Shown here in pieces: positions 34,491-44,223 of a DNA stretch of 64,000 bases. Numbering within the stretch: the first letter of the stretch is position 1; each line of letters starts with the position of its first letter. A program made the translations under genes and the position numbers. The notes beneath the pieces are model-generated. The model worked only from the letters and a program-made list of their open reading frames with translations, searched no databases and had not been told where the DNA came from. Origin of the DNA: Mycobacterium colombiense. GTDB taxonomy: Bacteria > Actinomycetota > Actinomycetes > Mycobacteriales > Mycobacteriaceae. The DNA lies in NCBI RefSeq assembly GCF_003284935.1, contig NZ_QMEV01000017.1:22131-86130 (forward strand), given 5' to 3'.

Positions 34491-35651
34491 CTAGTCGACG
34501 CGCCGAAGCGTGTCCGGGGTGAGATCTTTGAGCGTCGGATAGCCGTCGACGGCCATGATGAGGTCGGCTTCGGCCAGGATCGAGCGCAGCACGTGCACGA
34601 CGCCGTCGACGCCGCCGAGCGCTAGGCCGTAGGCGTACGGGCGGCCGATGCCCACCGCCGTGGCGCCCAGCGCGAGCGCCTTGACGACGTCGGCGCCGCT
34701 GCGGATGCCCGAATCGAACAGCACGGGCAGCCCGTCGGCCGCCTCGACGACCCCGGGCAGGCACGCGAGGGCGGGCAGGCCGCCGTTGGCCTGGCGCCCG
34801 CCGTGGGTGGAGCAGTAGATGCCGTCGACGCCGCCGTCCCTGGCCCGCCGGGCGTCGTCGGGGTGACAGATGCCCTTGATGATCAACGGCAGGTCGGTCA
34901 GCGACCGCAGCCACCCGAGGTCGTCCCAGGTCAGCGGGTTGCCGAAGGTGGTCACCCACTGCAGCACGGTGCCTTGCGGGTCCTCTTCCGGCGGGCGCTG
35001 CAGTCCGGCGCGAAAGACCGGGTCGCTGGTGTAGTTGCTCAGGCAAAGCCCCCGCAACTGGGGAAAGTTGGCCGTGCTGAGGTCGCGCGGGCGCCACCCC
35101 GGGATCCAGGTGTCCAGCGTGACGATGATGCCCTTGTAGCCGGCGGCTTCGGCGCGCTGGACCAGGCTGGCGGCCAGGTCGCGGTCCTTGGGCGTGTACA
35201 GCTGGAAGAAGCCGGGGGTGTCGCCGAACTGCGCGGCGACGTCTTCCATCGGGTCGGCGGTCAGGGTGGAGACGACCATCGGGACGCCGGTGGCCGCGGC
35301 CGCGCGTGCGGTGGCCAGGTCGCCGTGGCCGTCCTGGGCGCAGATGCCGATGACGCCGATCGGCGCCATGAACACCGGCGACGGCAAGGTCAGGCCGAAC
35401 AAGTCCACCGACAGGTCCCGCGCGGCGGCACCGACGAACATCCGCGGTATCAGGCCCCAGTGATCGAACGCCTCGCGGTTGGCCCGCTGTGTGCGTTCGT
35501 CGCCGGCGCCGCCGGTGACGTAGCTCCACACCGACGGCGACATGGCCCGCTCGGCGCGGGCCTCCAGCTCCGCGAAGGCCATCGGCAGCGCGGGCGCCAC
35601 CCCGCCGAGGCCCTTGAAGTAGATCTCGTTCTGGTAGTCGCCGAATGCCAT
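34491..35651 (-). CDS. FMN-dependent alpha-hydroxy acid oxidase, lactate 2-monooxygenase-like
   Basis: A 386-residue (beta/alpha)8 FMN enzyme. Family residues are visible: [70 protein letters not shown], and the active-site His/Arg in [13 protein letters not shown] followed by [19 protein letters not shown]. The N-terminal segment [12 protein letters not shown] and the [10 protein letters not shown] region closely recall mycobacterial lactate 2-monooxygenase, which converts L-lactate to acetate, CO2 and water. I do not know of a counterpart at this place in H37Rv. It lies 24 bases after viuB and 32 before xerC, so it is embedded in their transcript. Substrate could be another 2-hydroxy acid. 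Confidence 0.88.
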   Translation of the reverse strand: MAFGDYQNEIYFKGLGGVAPALPMAFAELEARAERAMSPSVWSYVTGGAGDERTQRANREAFDHWGLIPRMFVGAAARDLSVDLFGLTLPSPVFMAPIGVIGICAQDGHGDLATARAAAATGVPMVVSTLTADPMEDVAAQFGDTPGFFQLYTPKDRDLAASLVQRAEAAGYKGIIVTLDTWIPGWRPRDLSTANFPQLRGLCLSNYTSDPVFRAGLQRPPEEDPQGTVLQWVTTFGNPLTWDDLGWLRSLTDLPLIIKGICHPDDARRARDGGVDGIYCSTHGGRQANGGLPALACLPGVVEAADGLPVLFDSGIRSGADVVKALALGATAVGIGRPYAYGLALGGVDGVVHVLRSILAEADLIMAVDGYPTLKDLTPDTLRRVD

Positions 35652-35675
35652 GAAAAAGACAATGCCAGGCGGCCG

Positions 35676-36533
35676 TCAGGCTGACGAATTGGCCGACTCG
35701 GCCTGCGCCAGCTCCTTCTTCCACTGCCGGAACGTCTCTTCGGTGCGGCCGCGACGCCAGTAGCCCGAGATCGACGCCGCCCACTTGGCGTCCACCCCGC
35801 GCTCTTTGCGGATGTAGGGCCGCAGGTTGTGCATCACGGCTTGGGCCTCGCCGTGGATGAAGACGTGCACCTGACCCGGCAGCCAGGGGGCGCTCTTGAC
35901 GGCCTCGATCAGCGGCGCGTGATCGCCGGCACGGTCCTCGGGGACCAGGTCGGCACGGCCGCCGCGGTACACCCAATGCACCTCGACGCCGTCGGGTGCG
36001 CTCAACGGGATCTCGTCCTCTGGGCCCGCCACCTCGATGAACGCCTTACCGACGGCGCTGGGGGGCAACGCTTCCAGCGCCGCGGCGATGGCCGGCAGCG
36101 CCGATTCGTCGCCGGCCAGCAGGTGCCAGTCGGCGGCGGGGTCCGGGGTGTACGCGCCGCCGGGGCCCATCAGGTAGATCGGCTGGCCGGGCTGGGCCGT
36201 CGACGCCCACTGCCCCGCCATGCCGTGCTCGCCGTGCACGACGATGTCCAGCGTGATCTGGCGCTTCTCGACATCGACGTTGCGCACGGTGAGCGTCCGC
36301 ACCGACGGCTTCTTCTCCGGGGGCAGGTCGGCGAAGCTGTCGAGGGTCAGCGGCCCGGGCAAACCGGCCACGTCCACGTCGTCGGCGACGAACACCAGCT
36401 TGACGTAGGAGTCGGTGAACTTGCTCGGCACGAAGGCGTCAAAATCCTTGCTCCCGAGCACTATCCGCACCATGTGCGGCGTGAGTTGTTCGGTACCGAC
36501 GACCTCGAAGCATTGCAGTGGTCGACCTGCCAC
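35676..36533 (-). CDS. viuB: Siderophore-interacting flavoprotein (ViuB family)
   Basis: A 285-residue protein equivalent to Rv2895c. The N-terminal FAD-binding beta-barrel covers residues about 5-130 ([43 protein letters not shown]) and the C-terminal NAD(P)H-binding-like domain follows ([41 protein letters not shown]). Such proteins reduce or release iron from ferric siderophores in the cytoplasm, here probably mycobactin/carboxymycobactin. It lies 34 bases downstream of dprA. No IdeR box was recognised just upstream. Confidence 0.9.
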   Translation of the reverse strand: MAGRPLQCFEVVGTEQLTPHMVRIVLGSKDFDAFVPSKFTDSYVKLVFVADDVDVAGLPGPLTLDSFADLPPEKKPSVRTLTVRNVDVEKRQITLDIVVHGEHGMAGQWASTAQPGQPIYLMGPGGAYTPDPAADWHLLAGDESALPAIAAALEALPPSAVGKAFIEVAGPEDEIPLSAPDGVEVHWVYRGGRADLVPEDRAGDHAPLIEAVKSAPWLPGQVHVFIHGEAQAVMHNLRPYIRKERGVDAKWAASISGYWRRGRTEETFRQWKKELAQAESANSSA

Positions 36534-36567
36534 TTGTCCTCCTGTTCACACCCCGACCCCCGCTCGA

Positions 36568-37746
36568 CTATACGAGTCGCGTCGTCGCTGCAGCTCGGCC
36601 CGCGGAGGCCCGGACAATCCGCCACCGCCCGTCCTGGCGCTGCACCAGCCCGGCCAGCTCGAGCATCGCCAGCGGTCCCAGCGCTAGCTCGGGCACCATT
36701 CCCGAGACGACGGCGATCTCGTCGACGGTGGCCGCGCCGCGCCCCGGCAGCGCCTCGTAGACCCGGCGTTCGGCGTCGGTGAGGCCATCGAGCGGCGTCG
36801 CGGGGTGCGGATCCTCGGCGGCCAGCTCCCCGATGTGGCCGATGAGCTCGACGACGTGGTCGGCCCGGGTGACCAGCTCGGCGCCGTTGCGCAGCAGCGC
36901 GTGGCAGCCCGCCGACGCCGAGGACGTCACGGGCCCGGGCACCGCTGCCACCACCCGCCCGAGTGCCCGGGCCCAGGCCGCGGTGTTGGCCGCGCCGCTG
37001 CGCAGGCCGGCTTCCACCACCACGGCGGCCCCGGCCGTGGCGGCCACCAGCCGATTGCGGGTCAGGAACCGGTGGCGGGCGGGGCGGATACCGGGCGCGT
37101 ATTCGCTGAACACCAGCCCGTGCTGGCCGATCCGGTGCAGCAGCGCGGTGTGACCGCTCGGGTAGGGGACGTCGAGCCCGCCGGCCAGGACGGCGACGGT
37201 GATGCCGTCGCAGCCCAGCGCGGCGCGGTGCGCCGCGCCGTCGATGCCGTAGGCGCCGCCCGAGACCACCGCGACGTCGCGCTGCGCCAACCCGGCCGCC
37301 AGTTCCCCGGCGACGTGCTCGCCGTACGTGGTGCACGCGCGCGTCCCGACCACGGCGGCCGCCCGGTGCGCGACCTCATCGAGCCGGACGGGTCCCAGCG
37401 CCCACAACACCATCGGCGGCACCATCGGCGCACCGCCGCGGGGACGCGGTGCCGCACCGCGGAACGCGGCGAACGCCAGGACCGGCCATTCGTCGTCGTC
37501 GGGGGTGATCAACCGGCCGCCACGACGGTCGAGCATCTCCAGATCGGCTGCGCTGCAGTCGAGTTCGCGCCTGGCCTGGGTGCGACCGGCCAGGCCGTCG
37601 TCGACCAGTCCGCGGCGGACCAGGTCGGCCGCCTCGACCGGGCCGACGCCCCGCACCAGCGCGGCGAGCTCGGCGCAGGGCGGCTCGGCCACCCGGGACA
37701 GATAGGCCCAGGCGCGCAGCGTGGGGTCGTCGGGCGCCGTCGTCAT
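36568..37746 (-). CDS. dprA: DNA processing protein DprA
   Basis: A 392-residue protein equivalent to Rv2896c. The Rossmann-like DprA core runs from about residue 85 to 300: VVGTRACTTYGEHVAGELAAGLAQRDVAVVSGGAYGIDGAAHRAAL, GGLDVPYPSGH, LVFSEYAPGI, FLTRNRLVAATAGAAVVVEAG and SGAANTAAWA. A C-terminal winged-helix segment follows (LTDAERRVYEALPGRGAATVDEIAVVSGM). DprA loads RecA on incoming single-stranded DNA; in mycobacteria its role is uncertain. The yifB gene is upstream but separated by a small gene on the other strand. Confidence 0.95.
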   Translation of the reverse strand: MTTAPDDPTLRAWAYLSRVAEPPCAELAALVRGVGPVEAADLVRRGLVDDGLAGRTQARRELDCSAADLEMLDRRGGRLITPDDDEWPVLAFAAFRGAAPRPRGGAPMVPPMVLWALGPVRLDEVAHRAAAVVGTRACTTYGEHVAGELAAGLAQRDVAVVSGGAYGIDGAAHRAALGCDGITVAVLAGGLDVPYPSGHTALLHRIGQHGLVFSEYAPGIRPARHRFLTRNRLVAATAGAAVVVEAGLRSGAANTAAWARALGRVVAAVPGPVTSSASAGCHALLRNGAELVTRADHVVELIGHIGELAAEDPHPATPLDGLTDAERRVYEALPGRGAATVDEIAVVSGMVPELALGPLAMLELAGLVQRQDGRWRIVRASAGRAAATTRLV

Positions 37747-37856
37747 CGCCGTGCCCCCCGCGCCAAGGACGCGCCAAGAATCCTTTGAGCCGCGCGCGCG
37801 AGTGTGGGGTCGTCAGCCGCCCGCCGCACCCCGGCCCGCAACGAACGGAACGACCC

Positions 37857-38132
37857 ATGATCCTCGACCTGCCGATGGTGCACAGCGTGTCCGAGCGCCC
37901 CAAGAACCCCTGGGCCGTCGCGGCGTTCGCTCTCAGCTTGGTCAGCTGGATCGGTTTTCCCATCCCCCTCATCAGCATCGGGCTGGCCTGCCTCGGGCTG
38001 CGCGAGATGGAACAACGGGGTGAAAGTGGCCGTGCCATGGCCCAATTCGCCCGGGCGTTCGCGATTCTGGTGAGCGTCGCGATCGCGGTGCGGGGTGGGC
38101 ACACCGATTGGCTGACCATCGCGCGCTGGTAG
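37857..38132 (+). CDS. DUF4190-type small membrane protein
   Basis: A 91-residue protein from ATG at 37857. After a short N-terminus (VHSVSERPKNPWAV) come two hydrophobic spans, AAFALSLVSWIGFPIPLISIGLACLGL and FARAFAILVSVAIAV, separated by a charged loop REMEQRGESGR. This matches the DUF4190 pattern, in which a helical hairpin contains GREM-like residues. Function is unknown. It is inserted on the plus strand between dprA and yifB, which otherwise run together on the minus strand. Confidence 0.75.
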   Translation: MILDLPMVHSVSERPKNPWAVAAFALSLVSWIGFPIPLISIGLACLGLREMEQRGESGRAMAQFARAFAILVSVAIAVRGGHTDWLTIARW

Positions 38133-38158
38133 CGCGCCATGGCGCTGCGTCGCGGCGC

Positions 38159-39670
38159 TCATCGCTGCGCCCCAGGTTGACGGAAGCTGAGTGCGGCGGC
38201 AACTTCGTCGGTCCCGGGCGAGGTGCGGCCCGCGAGGTCGGCCAGGCTCCACGCGACGCGCAACGTGCGGTCGAGGCCACGGATGCTGAGCAGCCCGCGG
38301 TCCAGCGCCCGTTGCAGCGGCTCCATCGCCGCGTTGCCGGGCCGAAACTTCCGGCGCAGCAGCGTCCCACTGACCTCGCCATTGGTGCGAAACCCGTGCG
38401 GTCGCCAGCGCTCGGCGGCGGCCGCGCGGGCCTGCGCGACCCGGTGGCGAACCTGCGCACTCGATTCGGCGTCTCTGGCCGCGAACGCCCCGGCCTTCAC
38501 CTGGTGCATCTGCACGCGCAGGTCGACCCGATCCAGCAGCGGTCCCGAAAGCTTGCCCAGGTAGCGGCGTTTGGCCGCCGCCGCGCAGATGCAGTCCTGC
38601 GGGTCTGCCGGCGCGCACGGGCACAGGTTGGCGGCCAGCACCAGCTGAAACCGGGCGGGATAACACGCCACCCCGTCGCGGCGGGCCAGGCGAATCTCGC
38701 CGTCCTCCAACGGCGTTCGCAGGGCCTCCAGCGCGCTGACCCGGATCTCGGCGCACTCGTCGAGGAACAGCACCCCGCGATGGGCCCGGCTGACCGCGCC
38801 CGGGCGCGCCATCCCGGACCCGCCGCCGACCAGCGCGGCGACGCTGGAACTGTGATGGGGCGCCACGAACGGCGGCCTGGTGATCAGGGGGGTGTCGCCC
38901 GAGAGCAGCCCGGCCACCGAGTGAATCGCCGTCACTTCCAGGGACTCGTCGTCGGTCAACGGCGGCAGCAACCCCGGAAGGCGTTGGGCTAGCATGGTTT
39001 TGCCGACGCCCGGCGGCCCGGTGAGCATCAGGTGGTGGGCACCGGCGGCGGCCACCTCCACCGCGAACCGCGCCTGCGTCTGCCCGACGACGTCGACCAG
39101 ATCCGCCGCGGGCTGGCCGTCGGTCGGTTTCGCGTCGATCCTGCCGTCCAGGGCGCCGGTGCCGCTGAGCCACTTGTGCAGCTGGCCCAGGGTGCGCACG
39201 CCCCACACGTCGACCCCGTCGACCAGGCTGGCCTCGGCGAGGTTGTCGACGGGAACCACCACGGCCGGCCAGCCGTCGCGCTTGGCGGCCAGCACCGCGG
39301 GCAGCACCCCGCGCACCGGGCGGACCCGGCCGTCCAGGGACAGCTCGCCGAGCAGCACCGTCTTCTCCAGCCGGTCCCAGGGGTTCTTGCGCTGCGCCGA
39401 CAGCACCGCGGCGGCCAGGGCGAGGTCGTAGACCGACCCCATTTTGGGCAGCGTCGCCGGCGACAGCGCCAGGGTGAGCCGCGCCTGTGGCCAGCTGTTT
39501 CCGCAGTTGGTGACGGCGGCCCGGACCCGGTCGCGTGATTCCTGCAGGGCGGCGTCGGGCAGGCCCACCAGGTGCACGCCGGGCAGCCCGGAGGTGATGT
39601 CGGCTTCGATCTCGACGATCTGTCCGTCCACGCCGCGCACCGCGACGGAGAACGCGCGTCCCAGCGCCAT
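38159..39670 (-). CDS. YifB/ComM family Mg-chelatase-like AAA+ ATPase
   Basis: A 503-residue protein equivalent to Rv2897c. An N-terminal ChlI/Lon-protease-like domain (FSVAVRGVDGQIVEIEADITSGLPGVHLVGLPD) is followed by an AAA+ module with Walker A GPPGVGKTMLAQRLPG and Walker B LFLDECAE, and a Cys-rich insert (CPCAPADPQDCIC). ComM promotes branch migration during natural transformation in other bacteria. The ATG at 39670 shares one base with the yraN stop (TGATG), so the two are coupled. An extra N-terminal open frame upstream is rejected. Confidence 0.94.
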   Translation of the reverse strand: MALGRAFSVAVRGVDGQIVEIEADITSGLPGVHLVGLPDAALQESRDRVRAAVTNCGNSWPQARLTLALSPATLPKMGSVYDLALAAAVLSAQRKNPWDRLEKTVLLGELSLDGRVRPVRGVLPAVLAAKRDGWPAVVVPVDNLAEASLVDGVDVWGVRTLGQLHKWLSGTGALDGRIDAKPTDGQPAADLVDVVGQTQARFAVEVAAAGAHHLMLTGPPGVGKTMLAQRLPGLLPPLTDDESLEVTAIHSVAGLLSGDTPLITRPPFVAPHHSSSVAALVGGGSGMARPGAVSRAHRGVLFLDECAEIRVSALEALRTPLEDGEIRLARRDGVACYPARFQLVLAANLCPCAPADPQDCICAAAAKRRYLGKLSGPLLDRVDLRVQMHQVKAGAFAARDAESSAQVRHRVAQARAAAAERWRPHGFRTNGEVSGTLLRRKFRPGNAAMEPLQRALDRGLLSIRGLDRTLRVAWSLADLAGRTSPGTDEVAAALSFRQPGAQR

Positions 39671-40047
39671 CAGCCGATCCCCCGCAGGTGGGTGATTTCG
39701 GGGGTGCGGCGGCGCCCGATCCGCACCCCGATCACGTCGATGCGGATCGCGGCCCAGCGGTGGTGCTGGCCGGCCAGCCACAGCCCGGCCAGCCGGCGCA
39801 ACCGCCGCACCTTGCGGGGCGTGACGGCGTGCGCCAGGCCGCCGTATCCGTCGCCGGTGCGGGTCTTCACCTCGACGAACACCAGCGTCGACGCGGCGTC
39901 GTCGCGGGCGATGATGTCGAGTTCGCCGTAGCGGCAGCGCCAATTGCGCTCGAGGATGCGCAATCCCATCCGGGTCAGATGATCCACGGCGAGCGCCTCA
40001 CCCAGCGCCCCCAGCTGGATGCGGGTCATGGTCGTTTCGGTTGTCAT
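39670..40047 (-). CDS. YraN family (UPF0102) predicted nuclease
   Basis: A 125-residue protein equivalent to Rv2898c. The PD-(D/E)xK-like core RYGELDIIARD and VFVEVKTRTGDGYGG carries the presumed metal residues of this Holliday-junction-resolvase-like fold. The ATG at 40047 is preferred to one three codons earlier by comparison with relatives. The stop overlaps the yifB start by one base. Function has not been established for mycobacteria; the gene pair with yifB and dprA suggests DNA processing. Confidence 0.92.
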   Translation of the reverse strand: MTTETTMTRIQLGALGEALAVDHLTRMGLRILERNWRCRYGELDIIARDDAASTLVFVEVKTRTGDGYGGLAHAVTPRKVRRLRRLAGLWLAGQHHRWAAIRIDVIGVRIGRRRTPEITHLRGIG

Positions 40048-40161
40048 GCGGGCCACGGTGCCCGGTGCCCCCGACGGGACGGGCCGCCGTGGCCGCCCGA
40101 AACCGCCCGCGACGCCCGGTTATCCCCAGTGCGGCGTTCCTCCACAGCCGGCGGAGAAGCG

Positions 40162-40980
40162 CTAGGTGATCCGCTCGGCCCCGGTGTAGATGTTCATCGA
40201 GTCCTCCCGCAGGAACGCCACCAGTGTGATGCCGGACTCCTCGGCCAGCGAAACCGCCAGCGACGACGGCGCGGACACGGCCGCCAGCACGGGAATCCCG
40301 GCCATCACGGCCTTCTGCGTCAGCTCGAACGACGCCCGCCCGCTGACCAGCAACACCGAGCCCTGCAGCGGTATCCGCTCGTGCTCGGTGACCCAGCCGA
40401 TCACCTTGTCGACCGCGTTGTGCCGCCCCACGTCCTCGCGGACCACCAGCATCGCGCCGTCGGCGCCGAACAACGCCGCGGCGTGCAGGCCCCCGGTGCT
40501 GTCGAAAACCTTTTGCGCGGCACGCAATTGACCGGGCATCGCCTCGAGGGCGGCCGCGGCCACGGTCGTGTGGTCGCTGCCCGGCGAGAACCGGCTGAGC
40601 AGCCGCACCGCGTCCAGTGACGCCTTGCCGCACACCCCGCAGGACGAGGTGGTGTAGAAGTTGCGGGTGACGTCGAGGGCCGGGGGTTTCACCCCGGGGG
40701 CCAGCGTCACGTCCAGCACGTTGTAGGTGTTCTCCCCGTCGACGGCGCCACCGCAATACCGAATGGCCACCACGTCCTCGCGGCCCGCGATGACGCCTTC
40801 GGTGAGCAGAAAGCCTTGGGCGAGTTCAAAATCCGATCCCGGGGTGCGCATCGTCACGGTGACCGCGGCGCCGTCGACCCGGATCTCCAACGGCTCCTCG
40901 ACGACCAGGGTTTCCGGTCGGGTGATCGCTGTGCCGGCGCTCAGATGCGTCACCCGCCGGCGCGACGTGACGTGCCCCAC
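40162..40980 (-). CDS. fdhD: Formate dehydrogenase accessory sulfurtransferase FdhD
   Basis: A 272-residue protein equivalent to Rv2899c. The sulfur-carrying CxxC pair is Cys114/Cys117 in [11 protein letters not shown]; other family segments are [32 protein letters not shown] and [30 protein letters not shown]. FdhD delivers sulfur to the molybdenum cofactor of formate dehydrogenase. In H37Rv fdhF is the upstream neighbour; here the upstream gene is an unrelated epimerase, so its client enzyme is encoded elsewhere or differs. Confidence 0.95.
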   Translation of the reverse strand: MGHVTSRRRVTHLSAGTAITRPETLVVEEPLEIRVDGAAVTVTMRTPGSDFELAQGFLLTEGVIAGREDVVAIRYCGGAVDGENTYNVLDVTLAPGVKPPALDVTRNFYTTSSCGVCGKASLDAVRLLSRFSPGSDHTTVAAAALEAMPGQLRAAQKVFDSTGGLHAAALFGADGAMLVVREDVGRHNAVDKVIGWVTEHERIPLQGSVLLVSGRASFELTQKAVMAGIPVLAAVSAPSSLAVSLAEESGITLVAFLREDSMNIYTGAERIT

Positions 40981-41101
40981 TAGGCGATTTCACCGCCGGC
41001 GGCCGCCGGGGTCGAAACGTCGCGAGAAACGACGGAACGCTCGAGACCCATCGGATCAAACTACCCTGGCCGGCGGTCGGCCGCCGAGACGAACAACGCT
41101 G

Positions 41102-42082
41102 TCATACCCCCGAAGCCAGCGCTTCGAGCGTGTCCGACGAGGAGTGCAGTGGGCGCCAGCCCAATTGGGTCTTGGCCTTGGTGGTGTCCATGACCATCGA
41201 CGTCCGCGCGGTGTGCAGCCATTCCAGCATGGACGGCACCCGCGGTACCCGCGAGATCGCCGCGGAGGCCGCCGTCGCGGCGACGGCGGGGACCCGCACC
41301 GGCCGGCCACCCAGCGCCCTGGCCACGTCGCCCACCGTCACGACCCCGTCACCGGCGATGTTGTACACCCCCGGCGGCGCCGGGGCGGTGGCCGCCAGCG
41401 CGATCGCCGTCGCGACGTCGTCGTGGTGGACCAGCTGCAGGGGGTAGCCCGGATCGGGCACCACGGGCTTGAGCACCGGGACGGCCTTGACCACCGCCCG
41501 CACCGGGCCGGGCAGCTGGTTCCACGGCATGGCGTCGGCCAGCGCGGTGGCCTTGGGGCCCGCGACGACGCAGGGCCGCAGAACGAACACCTCGAGCGGC
41601 GAGTCCTTGGTGATGTCGGCCAGCAGCGCCTCGCAGGCGGCCTTCTGCTCGGAGTAGTAGTGCTCGGCGGATCCGCGGGCGGCCACGTCCTCGGTCAGCG
41701 GGACGGGATTGTCGGAGTGGTAGCCGTACGCGGCCACCGACGAGGTGTACACCAGGCGCCGCGGCCGTTCGGCGGCCACCGTCGCCTCGAACAGATTGCG
41801 GGTGCCCTGCAGGTTCACCCGGGCGCTCTCGTCGCGCGACCCCATGATGATGAAGGCCAGGTGGATCACGACGTCGGCCTGTGCAACCAGGGCGTCGACG
41901 GCCTCGCGGTCCAGGATGTCGCCCTGCTGATAGGTGGTCTTCTGCCAGCCGCGCGACGACGGGTCGAACGGCCGGCGAGCCATCCCGATGATCGCGTCAA
42001 CGGCGGGCTCGCGTTCCAGCGCCGTCACCGCGGAGATGCCGATCTCCCCGGTTGGTCCGGTCACTGCGACGGTCACTCCCAT
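41102..42082 (-). CDS. NAD-dependent epimerase/dehydratase (extended SDR)
   Basis: A 326-residue extended SDR. The cofactor motif TGPTGEIG is at residues 8-15 and the catalytic Ser/Tyr/Lys set is in VYTSSVAAYGYH and YYSEQKAACE. The C-terminal half binds substrate and is typical of sugar-nucleotide or 3-beta-hydroxysteroid-type members; the latter possibility is worth noting because mycobacteria degrade sterols, but the sequence does not decide. It stands alone, divergent from the GAF-ANTAR gene. Confidence 0.85.
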   Translation of the reverse strand: MGVTVAVTGPTGEIGISAVTALEREPAVDAIIGMARRPFDPSSRGWQKTTYQQGDILDREAVDALVAQADVVIHLAFIIMGSRDESARVNLQGTRNLFEATVAAERPRRLVYTSSVAAYGYHSDNPVPLTEDVAARGSAEHYYSEQKAACEALLADITKDSPLEVFVLRPCVVAGPKATALADAMPWNQLPGPVRAVVKAVPVLKPVVPDPGYPLQLVHHDDVATAIALAATAPAPPGVYNIAGDGVVTVGDVARALGGRPVRVPAVAATAASAAISRVPRVPSMLEWLHTARTSMVMDTTKAKTQLGWRPLHSSSDTLEALASGV

Positions 42083-42330
42083 TCAGAACGTCCTTCCCTC
42101 CTGCGGCCAGCCGAAACCCCGCGCGCGTGGTAGAACCATCTTTCCAACGTCTCGCGACCAGTGAGCCCTGGGACGTCATCGTCAGCATGTTTGGCGGTCA
42201 ACGGTGACCGGCGTGATCGCCGGATCTGTGCAACCGGACGAAACAGGGTGTAAGGCTGGTACGGGCGGCGGATAATCTACGGCGATCGAATGCGGATAAC
42301 ACCGCCGACACCGCAGGAATGAGGCATGAC

Positions 42331-43101
42331 ATGGCGGACCAATCGAAGACTGGCGCGGACGCGCCCGCGACGGGCGGAGAGAAGGCCGACCCCGCGACGG
42401 TGTTCGCCGCCCTCGCCGAGATCATCTACCAGGGCTCCGAGGCCAACCAGATGTATGCGGCCATCTGCGTCGCCGCCACCCTGACCGTCCGCGGCTGCGA
42501 CCACGCCAGCCTGCTGGTGCGCGAGAACGACAAATACGTCACCGTCGGCGCCAGCGACCAGCTCGCGAAGCACATCGACGACATCGAAAGGCGGGCCGGT
42601 GACGGCCCCTGCATCGACGCCATCGAGGAGGAGACGCCGCAGATCGACACCGATCTGACGACCCCGTCGCACTGGCCGCGACTGGCCAAAATCCTGGTCG
42701 CGGAGACCCCGGTGCGCGGGGCGATGGGATTTCGCCTCCTGGTCGACAAACGCAAAGGGGCGGCGCTGAACCTGTTCAGCGACACGCCCAACATGTTCGA
42801 CGCCGAATCCGCCGGGCGGGCCGCGGTGCTGGCCGCGTTCGCCAGCGTCGCCATCAACGCGGTCGCCAAGGGCGAGGACGCCGCCAGCCTGCGCCGCGGG
42901 CTGCTCAGCAACCGCGAGATCGGCAAGGCCGTCGGCATGTTGATGCTGCTCCATGAGATGAGCGAGGACGAGGCGTTCGACCTGCTGCGGCGCCACTCCC
43001 AGGCGCTGAACATCAAGCTGGCCGACGTCGCGCGGGAGGTCATCGAGGCGCGCGGCCAGCTGCCCGCCGCCGGCGACAACCAGCTTCCGCCGAATTCGTA
43101 G
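42331..43101 (+). CDS. GAF-ANTAR regulator
   Basis: A 256-residue protein from ATG at 42331. A GAF sensor domain (about residues 40-175) begins FAALAEIIYQGSEANQMYAAICVAATLTVRGCDHASLL; an ANTAR RNA-binding domain ends the protein (SLRRGLLSNREIGKAVGMLMLLHEMSEDEAFDLLRRHSQALNIKLADVAREVI). ANTAR proteins prevent transcription termination by binding paired hairpins in target leaders; targets here are unknown. GATAAT/TAATCT near 42271-42278 is a possible -10 with a leader of about 45 bases. It is convergent with the DUF2469 gene, three bases apart. Confidence 0.9.
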   Translation: MADQSKTGADAPATGGEKADPATVFAALAEIIYQGSEANQMYAAICVAATLTVRGCDHASLLVRENDKYVTVGASDQLAKHIDDIERRAGDGPCIDAIEEETPQIDTDLTTPSHWPRLAKILVAETPVRGAMGFRLLVDKRKGAALNLFSDTPNMFDAESAGRAAVLAAFASVAINAVAKGEDAASLRRGLLSNREIGKAVGMLMLLHEMSEDEAFDLLRRHSQALNIKLADVAREVIEARGQLPAAGDNQLPPNS

Positions 43102-43104
43102 CGG

Positions 43105-43410
43105 CTACTCGGGGAGCCGCAGCTCCGGCTTCTCGACCTCTTCGATGTTGACGTCCTTGAAGGTGACCACCCGCACCTGTTTGACGAACCGCGCCGGCCG
43201 GTACATGTCCCACACCCAGGCGTCGGACAGTCGCAGCTCGAAGTAGACCTCGCCGTCGGCGTTGCGCGGCGTCATCTCCACACTGTTGGCCAGGTAGAAG
43301 CGCCGCTCGGTCTCCACGACGAAGCTGAACTGGCCGACGATGTCCTTGTATTCGCGGTACAGCGAGAGCTCCATCTCGGTTTCGTACTTTTCGAGATCTT
43401 CTGCACTCAT
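43105..43410 (-). CDS. DUF2469 protein
   Basis: A 101-residue actinobacterial protein equivalent to Rv2901c, very acidic at its N-terminus (MSAEDLEKYETEMELSLYREYKDIVGQFSFVVETERRFYLAN) and highly conserved in the rnhB-lepB neighbourhood of mycobacteria. No enzymatic motif is visible. It follows rnhB after 91 bases on the same strand. Confidence 0.93.
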   Translation of the reverse strand: MSAEDLEKYETEMELSLYREYKDIVGQFSFVVETERRFYLANSVEMTPRNADGEVYFELRLSDAWVWDMYRPARFVKQVRVVTFKDVNIEEVEKPELRLPE

Positions 43411-43501
43411 CTGCTCAGACGTCCTTCTCCCAGACAGTTTTCCCGGATATCCCCGCGCTAGCGGCCGTTCGCCGGGGTGGGAATCCTGTTCCCATCTTTC
43501 C

Positions 43502-44221
43502 TCACCGGGATCCGTCGCGCTGCAGCGGTGGGTCCGGTTTGCACTCGGCCACCACCCGGCCGCCCGAACCGTTGGCCACCCGCCGCACGTTGATGAACGA
43601 ATAACGATGCTCGGGGCACGGGCCCAGCCGCGCCAGCGCGGCGCTGTGTGCCGGCGTGCCGTAGCCCTTGTGCAGGGCGAAACCGTAACCGGGATGGTCG
43701 TTCTCCATGGCGACCATCAACCGGTCCCGGCTGACCTTAGCCAGCACGCTGGCCGCGGCGATACACGCCGCGACGGCATCGCCGCCGATGACCGGCAGCG
43801 ACGGGACGGCCAGGCCGGGCACCCGGAAGCCGTCGCTGAGCACGTAGCCGGGCCGCATCGACAGCCCGGCGACGGCACGGCGCATGCCCTCGATGTTGGC
43901 GACGTGCACGCCGCGCCGGTCCACCTCGGCCGGCGGGATGAACACCACGTGGTAGGCCAGCGCGTAGCGGCGAATCAGCGGGAACAGCTTCTCCCGGGTG
44001 ACCTCGGTGAGCTTTTTGGAATCATCAAGGGCGGCAAGGCTTTCCAAGCGCCCCGGCCCGAGCACACAGGCCGCCACCACCAGCGGCCCGGCGCAAGCGC
44101 CGCGGCCGACCTCGTCGACACCGGCGACCGGGCCCAGCCCGCTGCGGTACAGCGCCGACTCCAGGGTGCGTAACCCCGACGACTTACGGATCACCGTCCG
44201 CGGCGGCCACGTCGTGGCCAT
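43502..44221 (-). CDS. rnhB: Ribonuclease HII
   Basis: A 239-residue endonuclease that removes ribonucleotides from DNA. Active-site acids are Asp36 and Glu37 in [15 protein letters not shown], with the remaining ones in the region [25 protein letters not shown] and [21 protein letters not shown] is the second family motif. The start lies two bases after the lepB stop. Confidence 0.96.
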   Translation of the reverse strand: MATTWPPRTVIRKSSGLRTLESALYRSGLGPVAGVDEVGRGACAGPLVVAACVLGPGRLESLAALDDSKKLTEVTREKLFPLIRRYALAYHVVFIPPAEVDRRGVHVANIEGMRRAVAGLSMRPGYVLSDGFRVPGLAVPSLPVIGGDAVAACIAAASVLAKVSRDRLMVAMENDHPGYGFALHKGYGTPAHSAALARLGPCPEHRYSFINVRRVANGSGGRVVAECKPDPPLQRDGSR

Positions 44222-44223
44222 GA

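Noticed and set aside
34459..35976. A long N-terminal extension of XerC
   Set aside because: The extra 500 codons overlap the lactate-monooxygenase-like gene and are Arg-rich; the GTG at 34458 gives the normal XerC length.
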